From: Symsagittifera roscoffensis
Taxonomy: Eukaryota; Xenacoelomorpha; Acoela; Convolutidae
Direction: 5' to 3'
DNA length: 64,000 nt
Assembly (NCBI RefSeq): GCF_963678635.1
Contig: NC_087064.1
Coordinates: 64,659,548-64,723,547, forward strand
The notes under the pieces are model-generated. The model saw only the letters and a list, made by a program, of their open reading frames with translations, was not told where the DNA came from and ran no database searches. Below, piece by piece: positions 10,905-21,559 of this stretch (positions within the stretch are counted from its first letter, which is position 1; each line of letters opens with the position of its first letter). The translations under genes and the position numbers were made by a program.

Positions 10905-11130
10905 ATTCTACAACTTGTACTGTTCTTTAAAAAATTAAGTTTAATGAAGTCATTTGCTCAGATGAAATTAATTTTTTATTGGCTAAATAAGTCAAAAGAC
11001 ACCTTCCTAGCTCGGTCGAGAATCTTGTCAGACCTCGGACTGTTTCTTTTTCAAATAATTTTCTTATGATAATTGGTAATTTGTTATAATAACCTTGTCA
11101 AATCCTTTTTTTTCTGGCTCGAAACTTTTT
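10905..11130 (-). pseudogene. Block G ORF remnant
   Basis: It matches the G ORF (basic, helical, best at 34504-34692 and 58342-58583). The initiating ATGGTTCGAGC has become AGTTTCGAGC and there are indels within it. Motifs corresponding to AELGRCLLI and SSEQMT can be followed. Order H-G-F is as in the other modules. Confidence 0.4.
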
Positions 11131-11134
11131 TAAC

Positions 11135-11525
11135 TTGGAAATCTATATAGGTTTTATTACGTGTGACAAAAATGGTCAAGAATTTTTGCAAGACGCTTTA
11201 AAAATTTCGAAGTTTTTTTTTAAAAATGTCAAATTAGTTTTGAAGTTTTCACAAGTGTGCAAAAACATCTGAGCTTTTTTTGACAAAATGCATGTTTTTT
11301 CTTGGTTTTTTCAACAATTATTCAAAATTCTAACTGTATTTCTTAAATGATTTAGCGAAAGACGCAAAATGTTAGTGTACCAAGCAAGATGACTTATTGC
11401 TTAAGAAAACTTCTACCTTGATGACTTTCACCACTAATCTTTATGTTAATACATGGCTTTTTTTGCTTCTGATCAACAAACATGCAAAAAATAATTAAAT
11501 GTGGAAGAAAAATTATAATGATTGG
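11135..11525. other. Spacer between G and F
   Basis: Conserved in all copies. It carries TTTAGCGAAAGACGCAAAAT at about 11352 and TTTGCTTCTGATCAACAAAC at about 11462. No ORF is seen. CATGTTTTTTCTTGG is shared with 16.83, 20.9, 34.33 and 58.75 kb. Confidence 0.4.
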
Positions 11526-11880
11526 TCTTCCAAGATGCTAAATGTGTTCAGTTTTTTCTGGCAAATGTGAAAATGTTTCATATTTTTTTTGGAGAAAGTG
11601 CAAATTTGTTTCAATTTTTTGGCCAAAATTCGAAAATGTTTCAATTTTTTCAGCAAAATGAGAAAAGTGTTTCAATTTTTCGATTGAGTGTGAAACGTGT
11701 TTCACATTTTTTCCTACGAATGCAAAAAGTGTTTCGCTTTTTTTTTCAAAATGCGAAAAGCGTTTCCCCCTTTTTTCGACAAAATTCGAAATTTTTTTCA
11801 GTTTTTTTGACAAGATGCGAAGAAGTGTTTCACTTTTTTTCCTACAAAAAGCGAAAAAAAATTTTATTTATTACTTGAGT
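11526..11880. repeat. Block F minisatellite (about 33 bp unit)
   Basis: Degenerate tandem repeat of GTGTTTCA-n-TTTTTTC followed by about 15 bases ending AAAATGCGAAAA. Spacing is 31-34 bp. Because the period is close to 11 codons, plus (11522-11878) and minus (11538-11813) frames are both open with an 11-residue periodicity rich in Phe/Ser/Lys. I do not regard them as genes. Confidence 0.85.
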
Positions 11881-11955
11881 ACATTTTTTCTATTGTTTTT
11901 TCTCTTATATGTGTGCTAAAAATAATCAAGTTTCTTAACATGTGCACAAATTCGG

Positions 11956-12185
11956 AGCACTAAATCAACACGGAGTCGTTGTTTCTGAGAAGCCCCCATC
12001 TTCATCTTTTGTGATGGGGTTTTCGGCTGATCCTTCTTACTCCCAAGGAAAGAGGAAATTGTCGACTGGTTGAGCTGAGTTAAGACAAAAATAACTTGAT
12101 TTTGGTTAGGAGTGAGGGCAACCTTAATTTCGAATGTGAGGGTTTAACCAATCAGAATTGAGTTTCCATATTTGGTCTGTAGTCG
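11956..12185 (-). pseudogene. Block E, second ORF, truncated promoter fusion
   Basis: It holds the acidic E2 C-terminus (GFSETTTS-like) and the QPVDIFLFP-like region. The terminal TGTTAA has become TGTTGA, moving the stop two codons on. The first E ORF is absent: promoter sequence with CCAATCAGAATTGAG (about 12149) is joined straight to E2. The copy at 21.56-21.83 kb has the same deletion, so the two share ancestry. Confidence 0.45.
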
Positions 12186-12424
12186 TGTCCGATCAGATGA
12201 CAGCTTCCATTTTTTGAATTCCAAAATAAAAATGGTGTCCAATCGGAAACAAAGTTCCATTTTAGAATCTTTTTAAGTTTGGTCGTTTCCATTCACAAAA
12301 AGAAAACTCTTTTAAGGAATTAAGGAACTCTTCCAAATAAGTAAGATTGTACACAAAAACAATCAAAAAAATAAACGACCGAATATTGTTTGCTGTAAAA
12401 ATAGGAAGTATTGCCGATTTAGGT

Positions 12425-12965
12425 AAAAAAAAAAGCATACAATTAGCATTTCCCCTATTTTTTATCAAGTTAATTGAGTTTGTTGTGTGTAATCAAATAA
12501 ACGTTGCTGATGTTTCAGTAGGTAGTCAAGTTCTTTGATTTTGATGTAAATTTGAGATAACAACTCGAAGTTGATTAGTTTTTGAAAGCAAATCTCTGGA
12601 AGTCTGACTCCGAACCTGAACAAGCAAGAATTTGAGCTTTAAAAATCATTGAAGTGAAGGAATAAATAACTTTGCAGTAAATAACTTTGAATAAATAAGT
12701 CGGAGAAGTCTATTTTGGACAACATAAACGTCAAAAAAACTGTAAAAAAAAGTAAGAGTCAACCCCTTGTAGATTTTTTGGGAGGAAGGAAATTTCCCAG
12801 TTCTTGTTTGTACTCAGTCGGAGAAATCTGTTTTGGACAACATAAACGTCCAAAAAACTGTAAAAAAGTAAGAGTCAACGCCTATTTCATCAATAAGAAA
12901 ATCAATCGGAATTTTTTCTTTTTTGTTGTAAAGTAACTCAAAATTCAAATGTTTTTTGATAGACA
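12425..12965 (-). pseudogene. Block D, mosaic and fragmentary copy
   Basis: It matches D on the minus strand but is rearranged. The stretch GGAGAAGTCTATTTTGGACA...AAGAGTCAAC occurs at 12700-12765 and again at 12818-12880. Between them lies a 40-base piece of block L (GGAAATTTCCCAGTTCTTG). The middle of D is missing. No usable frame remains; the plus-strand ORF at 12715-12936 is only a shadow of the duplication. Confidence 0.5.
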
Positions 12966-13019
12966 TTTTTAAATAAAGATTAGAGTTTCTACAAAAATAT
13001 AAACAATTTACTCTTAGAA

Positions 13020-13200
13020 AATGCTGATTGGTTGACTTAGAAAAAGTTGATTTGTTGACAGTAAATTTGCTGAATATTCAAAATTCATTGAATCTCATTT
13101 CTGATTGGTTAATTGAAAAAAATTTAGAACTTTTTTATACGTAATGCTCGATTCTGATTGGTTGATAGTAAAATTTTCGAAAACTCCATGGTTAGATTGG
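13020..13200 (+). promoter_or_regulatory. CCAAT cluster between D and A
   Basis: TGATTGGTT (reverse CCAAT box) occurs at about 13025, 13103 and 13156, upstream of A on plus and of D on minus. A bidirectional role is inferred. An 81-codon ORF at 13144-13389 starts inside the box and covers the leader; it is kept only because the copies are recent duplicates. Confidence 0.45.
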
Positions 13201-13390
13201 ATGATTTCTATTTCAGCTAGGCTAAATAGCAGTTCCATTCTGATTTTCTTTCACATTGAAAACACTTGGTTAAGAAACTCATTTAACTGTTTTGATTTAC
13301 TTTTATTCGCTTTTAAGTCAGTTCAACTCTTCTTTTCTAAAAACTTGGGACATTCAAAATCTCCCATTTTTTCTTTCTTTACCTACTGAG

Positions 13391-13660
13391 ATGCAGTCAC
13401 TGAAAAGAAAGGCAAGAGTTGCATGTCTTGAATGGCATAGAAAACACACGTAAAGATGCGTCAAGACTCCGTAAGCACTGTGGCGTTTTAAAGTGTTCCA
13501 AGTAAAACTTTTATACCTATAGCAGCGATGAACTCACTAATCATAACAAGAAGAAGCATTATCTTTGTCAACATACTCTTAAATTTTGTGCTCAGAAGTC
13601 TACAAACACGCCCCAAGAGAAGGTAAAATTAACATTTTTTCAAAAAAAAAACATAGGAGA
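13391..13660 (+). pseudogene. Block A zinc-finger ORF, type 1, frameshifted
   Basis: Starts ATG-CAG-TCA (M-Q-S-L-K-R-K-A-R-V). A missing base turns C-L-E-C-G into C-L-E-W-H, and the frame stops after H-T. The finger-coding DNA follows, but TGTAACTTT of better copies reads TAAAACTTT here. The segment ends in CATAGGAGAAAAT and is joined directly to the L-M spacer (CATAAAAGCAGTAATT). The C/B arm, the second A and M are therefore missing at this boundary. Confidence 0.55.
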
Positions 13661-13830
13661 AAATCATAAAAGCAGTAATTAAAAAATTAGCAGTAATTTT
13701 GAAGACAAATACTGGAAAATCAATAGCTATTTGTTTAGTGTTTTATGTCAATTTTGATTTAGTTATATGTTTTGTCTGTTTTTGAACCAATAATACTTCA
13801 ATTACCAAACAAACAAAGCAAGTGGAAGCT

Positions 13831-14336
13831 TTATTGAGGCTTACAGTTATGAACAAACACAAAGTATCCCAAAATTTGGAAAAGTTCTTTCATTTCGTTC
13901 AAAGTATAGTTGACATAGGCAACTTGTTTCATTGCTTCATTTTCATTTGAAAAAAAGAGTGGTATCTGAATGTAGGTTGGTTTGTTCAAATTGTACTTCT
14001 TGATTGTGATACACAACTTCCTGATATTGCATGTTGCTATTCCATTTACTCTATTAGAGATGTCGAGCTCCTGATCCATAGTTGATTCTTTGCCAGATTT
14101 GGCTTCATATTTAGATACGAGTCCAATTTGTTCAGCATAGTGATCAATGGTACTACGGATTGCCGATAATGCTTCTCCTTCTTATTGAAAAAATGAAAAA
14201 ACGGTTCAAATTGATTTTTCCCCTTAAAGGATTTTTGGGACGAAGCAAATTTCCCAATTCTTGTTTGATTTTTGGAGAATTCAATATAATTGGGACTATA
14301 ATATAATTACGTCTTTTCTTGAGTACGTTTTTGAGG
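13831..14336 (-). pseudogene. Block L, start codon lost and gap near middle
   Basis: The C-terminal 82 codons are open (M-D-Q-E-L-D-I-S-N-R-V to N-C-K-P-Q, 13831-14079). Upstream, the part encoding the LSEKEGEA motif is partly deleted and out of frame, and the ATG at the 5' end reads ACG. It is almost identical to the copy at 17913-18455, which retains more of the middle. Confidence 0.5.
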
Positions 14337-14498
14337 AGCAAATTGATCAGATGAAGAGCAATGAGAAAAATGATTTTTAGATTAAATGAAATTGGAAGTA
14401 AGCAATATGAGTCAATCAATTAACCATAAAAGATAATGAGAATATAAATGGAATTTTTGTTTGAGGTTTCCAAATATGGAATTAGGTAGATGTTAGTG

Positions 14499-15060
14499 TT
14501 CCTATATAAATCCACAATTCTCAGCAAAAATCATTTTTGCTGATAATTGCTACTATATGTCAAGCTTTTAACGCAATTTTTTTCTGTTTCTATCATGTTT
14601 CACGAGAAATACATAGTAACCCAAGATTTTTTTGTGTCCTTATGTATGTAAGTACATATAAGTGTTTTTATACATGTAAGTTTGTATGTATGTATGTATG
14701 TATGTATGTATGTATGTATGTATGTATGTATGTATGTATGTATGTATGTATGTATGTATGTATGACCCACAATTCTTTGTTATCTTTGGAGATTTGTTTG
14801 TTTGTTGCATTTGGTAATAATAGGATCATCTTTTAGCCAAATTTTGCTTAGAGAAATACATTTATTTATATTAGAGAAATACATTTAGATATATCAGGAA
14901 ATTGACTGTCTTCAGAATTTGTTCAAACACAGATTCAAATTTTGTTACATCAAGCGGAGAAGTATTCAGTCAGCTTAGTTGATGGAAAGGAGTGAAAAAG
15001 ATATCTAATATTGCAAATATACGACTGATTCGGAAAAAATAAAGAGACATTATGTAAGTT
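14499..15060 (+). pseudogene. Block K with in-frame TATG array
   Basis: TATA box at 14502-14510. The 99-codon ORF 14537-14836 reads through the array: an AFNAIFF-like start, then YVCM repeats, then THNSLLSLEIC. The CKLHL motif found elsewhere is altered by an extra TTTG. K's 3' part (AATTTGTTCAAACACAG) continues to the GTAAGTTC at about 15054. The peptide is unlikely to be functional. Confidence 0.4.
14640..14763. repeat. (TATG)n microsatellite inside K
   Basis: The shortest of three arrays: about 20 uninterrupted TATG units after a degenerate lead (TATGTATGTAAGTACATATAAG). Same insertion point as at 9183 and 18770. The near-identical tandem copy at 18.8 kb has more than twice the length, so the array is the main length difference between those units. 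Confidence 0.95.
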
Positions 15061-15361
15061 CTAATAAAAAAATAGCTTCCACCTAAACTCATGATTAAAG
15101 TCGAAAAGTTCAAATTTCAAAATAAAAATCTGATTTGTTGATGACTGTTGATTGCTATAATGATTGTTATGGTTCTGTAAATAGTGATTATGTAAGCTTT
15201 GTGATAAAATAATCAACTGTCTTACAATGTTCTCTAAATAGTTTGCCCTGATAAGTCTTTAAAACTAAGTTTTGGTTCAGCAACACTTCATTCAAATGAA
15301 AAGTTAACCCAATTTGCACACAAAATGGAAACTCAAAAATGTGTAAAAAGGCAAAACCGAG

Positions 15362-15885
15362 TTAACTTTCGAGTTGGCTGTCACTTCCTTCTATATGTGC
15401 CACACCATGTTTTCTTCTAAACAGAGCTAAGTTATCATGTTGAACCTTAAATTTTTCTTTCTTGTACTTTCTATCACGAATTGATTCAATTTTTCGTCAA
15501 CCATATAGGGAAAAACTTAAGGAAATGAAACACTTCTTTGGATCTCTGTAGAATATGTCAAACTCATCCATTTTTCTAAATAGTCATTTGTAGTAAATGT
15601 TTACTTGTAAGCAAAAAAAAACTATTTCCGTATCCAAGATCCACAACTTCATGAAAAAATTTTTCACTTGAATCGTATGAAAAACCGTACTTTTTTCTCA
15701 AAGGTGACATAGACATAACCAATTCTTATCGAAATTCTTTAAATCTTTTTCTCTCGAGTTCTCTCCATTCTGAAAGATCTATGATAATTTGGTCACTAGA
15801 CTGGGAGATTTTATTAAATTTGAGAATCATGACATTTTTGGTACCAATTTCAAGCTGGATGCAGTAACTCTGCCTGTTCTGTTAT
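15362..15885 (-). pseudogene. Block H, full span but frameshifted
   Basis: Spans the whole H coding region, from the Y-C-I-Q-L-E-I-G-T region at the right end to E-S/DSQLES at the left. Homopolymer changes (AAAAAAAA near 15615, TTTTTC near 15455) break the frame. Nearly identical to H at 19694-20215. It faces K, and the two 3' ends are about 0.3 kb apart. Confidence 0.5.
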
Positions 15886-15889
15886 GATT

Positions 15890-16440
15890 GGTTTCAACTT
15901 TTGGTAAAAGATTGTCGTTTCTTTCAAAAATTTTACTCATGTTGATAGAATGAACCGAACAGTAAAAGGTTTTCAAATGAAATGAAAAATGTTATTTTCA
16001 GCTGTAAATTTTGCTGATATTCTCTAAAAATATTTAAAATCAATTAAAAATTTTACAACACTTGGATTTTTTAAATTTTTTATAAATGGTTTCGTAGAAT
16101 AAGAGTTTATTGTTGACCTAAAGCTAATTTTGAAAGATTTTTTTAACAAGGAAGAAGTTCTTTGAAAACTATTCCTAATAATCACCTCCTTGGTTGAGTA
16201 TCTTTATTGAGAAATGGAAAACTGGTAAATTAACTAAAATTCACAAATTTTTCATCAATCTCTTCACCTCAGAGTTGATTCTGGAATTCTGATTGATAAA
16301 ATTTTTATTGGATTTTTTCAGAACTTCAAAAAATTCTAGAAGTTATTGCGTAATGACATCGTATAGAATTCGAGAATTTTAAAAGTAGATTCTAAAAAGT
16401 AGAAGAATCTAGAAGTTAATGAATCATGATGTCAATTTCT
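15890..16440. other. Spacer between H and G
   Basis: Holds CAGCTGTAAATTTTGCTGATATTCTC and CACCTCCTTGGTTGAGTATC, conserved in all H-G intervals. A CCAAT-type box is present on the G/H side (TGATTGATAAAATTTTTATTGG). No ORF of note. Confidence 0.3.
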
Positions 16441-16444
16441 CTGC

Positions 16445-16690
16445 TGCAATTATTCCACAGTTTTTACTGTTCTATAAAAGTTTAAGAATAATGAAGTCAT
16501 TTGCTCAGATGAAATTAATTTTTTATTTTCTGAATAAATCAAAAGACACCTTCCTAGCTCGGTCGAGAATCATGTCAGACCCTCGGACTGTTTCTTTTTC
16601 AAATAATTTTTCTTATGATAAATGGTAATTTGTTATAATAAACTTGTCAAATCCTTTTTTTTTATAGCTCGAACCTTTTTTAAAATATAG
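16445..16690 (-). pseudogene. Block G remnant
   Basis: Matches G, with an A/T change in the AELGRC region and a lost start: the ATGGTTCGAGCTAGAAA region reads TTCGAGCTATAAA. Immediately beyond the G spacer (about 17045), F, E and D are missing and the sequence joins the A promoter. Confidence 0.4.
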
Positions 16691-16699
16691 GTTTTAGTA

Positions 16700-17090
16700 C
16701 GTGTGCCAAAAATGGTCAAGAATTTTTGCAAGACGCTTTAAAAAATTCGAATTTTTTTTTCAAAATGTTAAAATAGTTTTGAAGTTTTCACAAGTGTGCA
16801 AAAACATCTGAGCTTTTTTTTGACAAAATGCATGTTTTTTCTTGGTTTTTTCAACAATTATCCAAAATTCTAACTGTGTTTCCTAAATGATTTAGCGAAA
16901 GACGCAAAATTTTAGTGTACCAAGCAAGTTGACTTATTGCTTTGAAAAAACTTCTACTTTGATGACTTTCACCACTAATCTCTATGTTAATACATGGTTT
17001 TTTTGCTTCTGATCAACAAACATGCAAAAAATAGTTTTCTACAGAATTATATTTTGAACCAAAATTTCATAAAGAAAGATAATTAACTCT
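16700..17090. other. G-F spacer fused to A promoter
   Basis: Spacer as at 11.14-11.5 kb up to AAAGATAATTAAC (about 17084), then TCTTAGAAAATGCTGATTGG of the A promoter. About 4.5 kb of canonical order is collapsed here by loss of F, E and D. Confidence 0.45.
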
Positions 17091-17094
17091 TAGA

Positions 17095-17285
17095 AAATGC
17101 TGATTGGTTGACTTAGAAAAAGTTGATTTGTTGACAGTAAATTTGCTGAATATTCAAGATTCTTTGAATCTCATTTCTGATTGGTTAATTGAAAAAAATA
17201 AAAAATTTAGAACTTTTTTATACGTAATGCTCGATTCTGATTGGTTGATAGTAAAATTTTCGAAAACTCCATGGTTAGATTGGAT
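17095..17285 (+). promoter_or_regulatory. CCAAT cluster upstream of A
   Basis: TGATTGGTT at about 17101, 17179 and 17240. Same arrangement as 13020-13200, with a 6-base longer A run near 17198. Confidence 0.45.
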
Positions 17286-17472
17286 GATTTCTATTTCAGC
17301 TAGGCTTAATAGCAGTTCCATTCTGATTTTCTTTCACATTGAAAACACTTGGTTAAGAAACTCATTTAACTGTTTTGATTTACTTTTATTCGCTTTTAAG
17401 TCAGTTCAACTCTTCTTTTCTAAAAACTTGGGACATTCAAAATCTCCCATTTTTTCTTTCTTTACCTACTGA

Positions 17473-17745
17473 GATGCAGTCACTGAAAAGAAAGGCAAGA
17501 GTTGCATATCTTGAATGTGGCATAGAAAACACACAGATGCGTCAAGACTCCGTAAGCACTGTGGCGTTTTAAAGTGTTCCAAGTAAAACTTTTATACCTA
17601 TAGCAGCGATGAACTCACTAATCATAACAAGAAGAAGCATTATCTTTGTCAACATACTCTTAAATTTTGTGCTCAGAAGTCTACAAACACGCCCCAAGAG
17701 AAGGTAAAATTAAAATTTTTTTCAAAAAAAAAACATAGGAGAAAA
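17473..17745 (+). pseudogene. Block A zinc-finger ORF, type 1, deleted
   Basis: Opens M-Q-S-L-K-R-K-A-R-V-A-Y-L-E-C-G-I. The first Cys of the first pair is Tyr. An 8-base loss (CACACAGATGCG instead of CACACGTAAAGATGCG) shifts the frame, which ends at VSTVAF. The finger DNA downstream has the same TGT-to-TAA change as 13.5 kb. Joined directly to the L-M spacer as in the preceding unit. Confidence 0.55.
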
Positions 17746-17912
17746 TCATAAAAGCAGTAATTAAAAAATTAGCAGTATTTTTGAAGACAAATACTGGAAA
17801 ATCAATAGCTATTTGTTTAGTGTTTTATGTCAATTTTGATTTAGTTATATGTTTTGTCTGTTTTTGAACCAATAATACTTCAATTACCAAACAAACAAAG
17901 CAAGTGGAAGCT

Positions 17913-18455
17913 TTATTGAGGCTTACAGTTATGAACAAACACAAAGTATCCCAAAACTTGGAAAAGTTCTTTCATTTCGTTCAAAGTATAGTTGACATAG
18001 GCAACTTGTTTCATTGCTTCATTTTCATTTGAAAAAAAGAGTGGTATCTGAATGTAGGTTGGTTTGTTCAAATTGTACTTCTTGATTGTGATACACAACT
18101 TCCTGATATTGCATGTTGCTATTCCATTTACTCTATTAGAGATGTCGAGCTCCTGATCCATAGTTGATTCTTTGCCAGATTTGGCTTCATATTTAGATAC
18201 GAGTCCAATTTGTTCAGCATCGTGATCAATGGTATTACGGATTGCCGATAAGGCTTCTCCTTCTTATTCACTAAGATAGACTTGTTGGGATTTTTCAAAC
18301 TGTCACAAACCATTTTTGAAAAAATGAAAGAACGGTTCAAAATGATTTTTCCCCTTGTAGGATTTTTGGGACGAAGCAAATTTCCCAATTCTTGTTTGAT
18401 TTTTGGAGAATTCAATATAATTGGGACTATAATATAATTGCGTCTTTTCTTGAGT
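17913..18455 (-). pseudogene. Block L, nearly full length
   Basis: Two long open pieces cover it: 17913-18161 (82 codons, ending N-C-K-P-Q) and part of 18128-18550. The central part still encodes the S-Q-Q-V-Y-L-S-E-like region in a shifted frame, where the DNA reads AAGATAGACTTG on plus. The start triplet is ACG rather than ATG. The product is unknown. Confidence 0.5.
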
Positions 18456-18629
18456 ACGTTTTTGAGGAGCAAATTGATCAGATGAAGAGCAATGAGAAAA
18501 ATGATTTTTAGATTAAATGAAATTGGAAGTAAGCAATATGAGTCAATCAATTAACCATAAAAGATAATGAGAATATAAATAGAAATTTTTGTTTGAGGTT
18601 TCCAAATATGGAATTATGTAGATGTTAGT

Positions 18630-18824
18630 GTTCCTATATAAATCCACAATTCTCAGCAAAAATCATTATTCCTGATAATTGCTACTATATGTCAAGCTTT
18701 TATCGCAATTTTTTTCTGTTTCTATCATGTTTCACGAGAAATACATAGTAACCCAAGATTTTTTTGTGTCTTTATGTATGTAAGTACATATAAGTGTTTT
18801 TATACATGTAAGTTTGTATGTATG

Positions 18825-18859
<35 letters not shown>

Positions 18860-19390
18860 GTACGTAGGTATGTATGTATGTATGTATAAATGTATCTACG
18901 TATGTATGTATGTATGTATGTATGTATGTGTGTATGTATGTACTTATGTAAGTATGAAGGTATGTATGTAAATATGTAAAAATGTATGTATGTATGTATG
19001 TATGTATGTATGTATGTATGTATATATGTATGTATGTGTGTATGTATGTTTGTATGTATGTATGTATGTATGTATGTATGTATGTATGTATGTATGTATT
19101 TATGTATGTATGTATGACCCACAATTCTTTGTTATCTTTGGAGATTTGTTTGTTTTTTGCATTTGGTAATAATAAGATCATCTTTTAGCCAAATTTTGCT
19201 TAGAGAAATACATTTACATATATCAAAAAATTGACTGTCTTCAGAATTTGTTCAAACACAGATTCAAATTTTGTTACATCAAGCGGAGAAGTATTCAGTC
19301 AGCTTAGTTGATGGAAAGGAGTGAAAAAGATATCTAATATTGCAAATATACGACTGATTCGGAAAAAATAAAGAGACATTATGTAAGTTC
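18630..19390 (+). pseudogene. Block K with long TATG array
   Basis: TATA box at 18633-18642. The coding strand passes through the array and resumes as THNSLLSLEICLFFAFG at about 19115. The position of the initiating ATG reads ATA, as in the sister copy. K's 3' portion ends with a donor-like GTAAGTTC at about 19383 followed by an A run that differs in length from 15.06 kb. Confidence 0.4.
18770..19115. repeat. (TATG)n microsatellite inside K
   Basis: Interrupted array with variants TATA, TACG, TGTG, TTTG and TAAA. It is bounded by the same K flanks as the other two arrays. ORFs of 116 and 149 codons on minus are HTYI repeats without biological meaning. Confidence 0.95.
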
Positions 19391-19693
19391 TAATAAAAAA
19401 AAAAAAAGCTTCCACCTAAACTCATGATTAAAGTCGAAAAGTTCAAATTTCAAAATAAAAATCTGATTTGTTGATGACTATTGATTGCTTTAATGATTGT
19501 TATGGTTCTGTAAATAGTGATTATGTAAGCTTTGTGATAAAATAATCAACTGTCTTACAATGTTCTCTAAATAGTTTGCCCTGATAAGTCTTTAAAACTA
19601 AGTTTTGGTTCAGCAACACTTCATTCAAATGAAAAGTTAACCCAATTTGCAATAAAATGGAAACTCAAAAATGTGTAAAAAGGCAAAACCGAG

Positions 19694-20215
19694 TTAACTT
19701 TCGAGTTGGCTGTCACTTCATTCTATATGTGCCACACCATGTTTTCTTCTAAACAGAGCTAAGTTATCATGTTGAACCTTAAATTTTTCTTTCTTGTACT
19801 TTCTATCACGAATTGATTCAATTTTTCGCCAACCATATAGGGAAAAACTTAAGGGAATGAAACACTTCTTTGGATCTCTGTAGAATATGTCAAACTCATC
19901 CATTTTTCTAAATAGTCATTTGTAGTAAATGTTTACTTGTAAGCAAAAAAAAACTATTTCCGTATCCAAGATCCACAACTTCATGAAAAAATTTTTCACT
20001 TGAATCGTATGAAAAACCGTACTTTTTTCTCAAAGGTGACATAGACATAACCAATTCTTATCGAAATTCTTTAAATCTTTTTCTCTCGAGTTCTCTCCAT
20101 TCTGAAAGATCTATGATAATTTGGTCACTAGACTGGGAGATTTTATTAAATTTGAGAATCATGACATTTTTGGTACCAATTTCAAGCTGGATGCAGTAAA
20201 TCTGCCTGTTCTGTT
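19694..20215 (-). pseudogene. Block H, frameshifted
   Basis: The longest clean piece is 19718-19903, starting MDEFDIFYRDPKKCFIPL. Upstream, the SLSSDQ- and SEWRE-encoding parts can be followed, but an extra A in the run near 19950 breaks the frame. Sister of 15362-15885. Confidence 0.5.
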
Positions 20216-20219
20216 ATGA

Positions 20220-20765
20220 TTGGTTTCAACTTTTGGTAAAAGATTTCCGTTTCTTTCAAAAAATTTTACTCATATTGATAGAATGAACCGAACAGTAAAA
20301 GGTTTTCAAATGAAATGAAAAATGTTATTTTCAGCTGTAAATTTTGCTGATATTCTCTAAAAATATTTAAAATCAATTAAAAATTTTACAACACTTGGAT
20401 TTTTTAAATTTTTTATAAAGGGTTTCGTAGAATAAGAGTTTATTGTTGACCTAAAGCTAATTTTGAAAGATTTTTTTAACAAAGAAGAAGTTCCTTGAAA
20501 ACTATTCCTAATAATCACCTCCTTGGTTGAGTATCTTTATTGAGAAATGGAAAACTGGTAAATTAACTAAAATTCACAAATTTTTCATCAATCTCTTCAC
20601 CTCAGAGTTGATTCTGGAATTCTGATTGATAAAATTTTTATTGGATACTTTCAGAACTTCAAAAAAATGTAGAAGTTATTGCGTAATGACATCGTATAGA
20701 ATTCGAGAATTTTAACTGTAGTTTCTAAAAAGTAGAAGAATCTAGAAGTTAATAAATCATGATGT
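20220..20765. other. Spacer between H and G
   Basis: Near-identical to 15890-16440. No gene seen. Confidence 0.35.
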
Positions 20766-20767
20766 CA

Positions 20768-20897
20768 ATTTCTCTGCTGCAATTATTCCACTGTTTTTAC
20801 TGTTCTATAAACGTTTAAGAATAATGAAGTCATTTGCTCAGATGAAATTACTTTTTTATTTTCTGAATAAATCAAAAGACGCCTTCCTAGCTCGGAT
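20768..20897 (-). pseudogene. Block G, truncated by internal joint
   Basis: The C-terminal part only. CCTAGCTCGGA is joined to TGCTTGTTTTTTCTTGG of the G-F spacer, removing the N-terminal half of G and about 0.3 kb of spacer. Confidence 0.45.
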
Positions 20898-21184
20898 GCT
20901 TGTTTTTTCTTGGTTTTTTCAACAATTATCCAAAATTCTAACTGTGTTTCCTAAATGATTTAGCGAAAGACGCAAAATTTTAGTGTACCAAGCAAGTTGA
21001 CTTATTGCTTTAGAAAACTTCTACCTTGATGACTTTCACCACTAATCTCTATGTTAATACATGTTTTTTTGCTTCTGATCAACAAACATGCAAAAAATAG
21101 TTTTCTACAGGATTATATTTTGAACCAAAATTTCATAAAGATAGATAATTAACTGTGCGAAAAAAATTATAAAAATTTTTTCAA

Positions 21185-21500
21185 GATGCTAAAAGTGTTC
21201 ACTTTTTTCGCCAAAATTCGAAAAGGTTTCAATTTTTTCAGCAAAATCTGAGAAGTGTTTAAGTTTTTCGATTGAGTGTGACACGTGTTTCTCATTTTTT
21301 ACTACAAATGCAAAAAGTCTTTCGCTTTTTTTTTAATCAAAATGCGAAAAGCGTTTCACCCTTTTTCGACAAAATGCGAAATTTTTTTCAGTTTTTTTGA
21401 CAAGATGCGAAGAAGTGTTTCACTTTTTTTTCTACAAAAAGCGAAAAAATTTACATTTTTTTGACAAGATGCGAAAATAATCCGGTATTTAATACTTGAG
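21185..21500. repeat. Block F minisatellite
   Basis: About nine degenerate 33-bp units of the GTGTTTCA-TTTTTT type. The first units are deleted relative to 11.53 kb. Followed by GTACATTTTTTCTATTG as in all copies. Confidence 0.85.
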
Positions 21501-21559
21501 TACATTTTTTCTATTGTTTTTTCTCTTATATGTGTGTAAAATTAATCAAGTTTCTTAAA

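Noticed and set aside
11522-11878. Phe/Ser-rich 118-codon ORF, also 38227-38649 (140 codons)
   Set aside because: Lies exactly on the F minisatellite, open on both strands with 11-residue period; no protein-like composition.
13144-13389. 81-codon ORF MLDSDWLIVKF (also 17104, 22772, 31834, 46634)
   Set aside because: Starts in the CCAAT box and covers the leader before block A. Copies share it by recent duplication, and type 2 A copies do not keep it.
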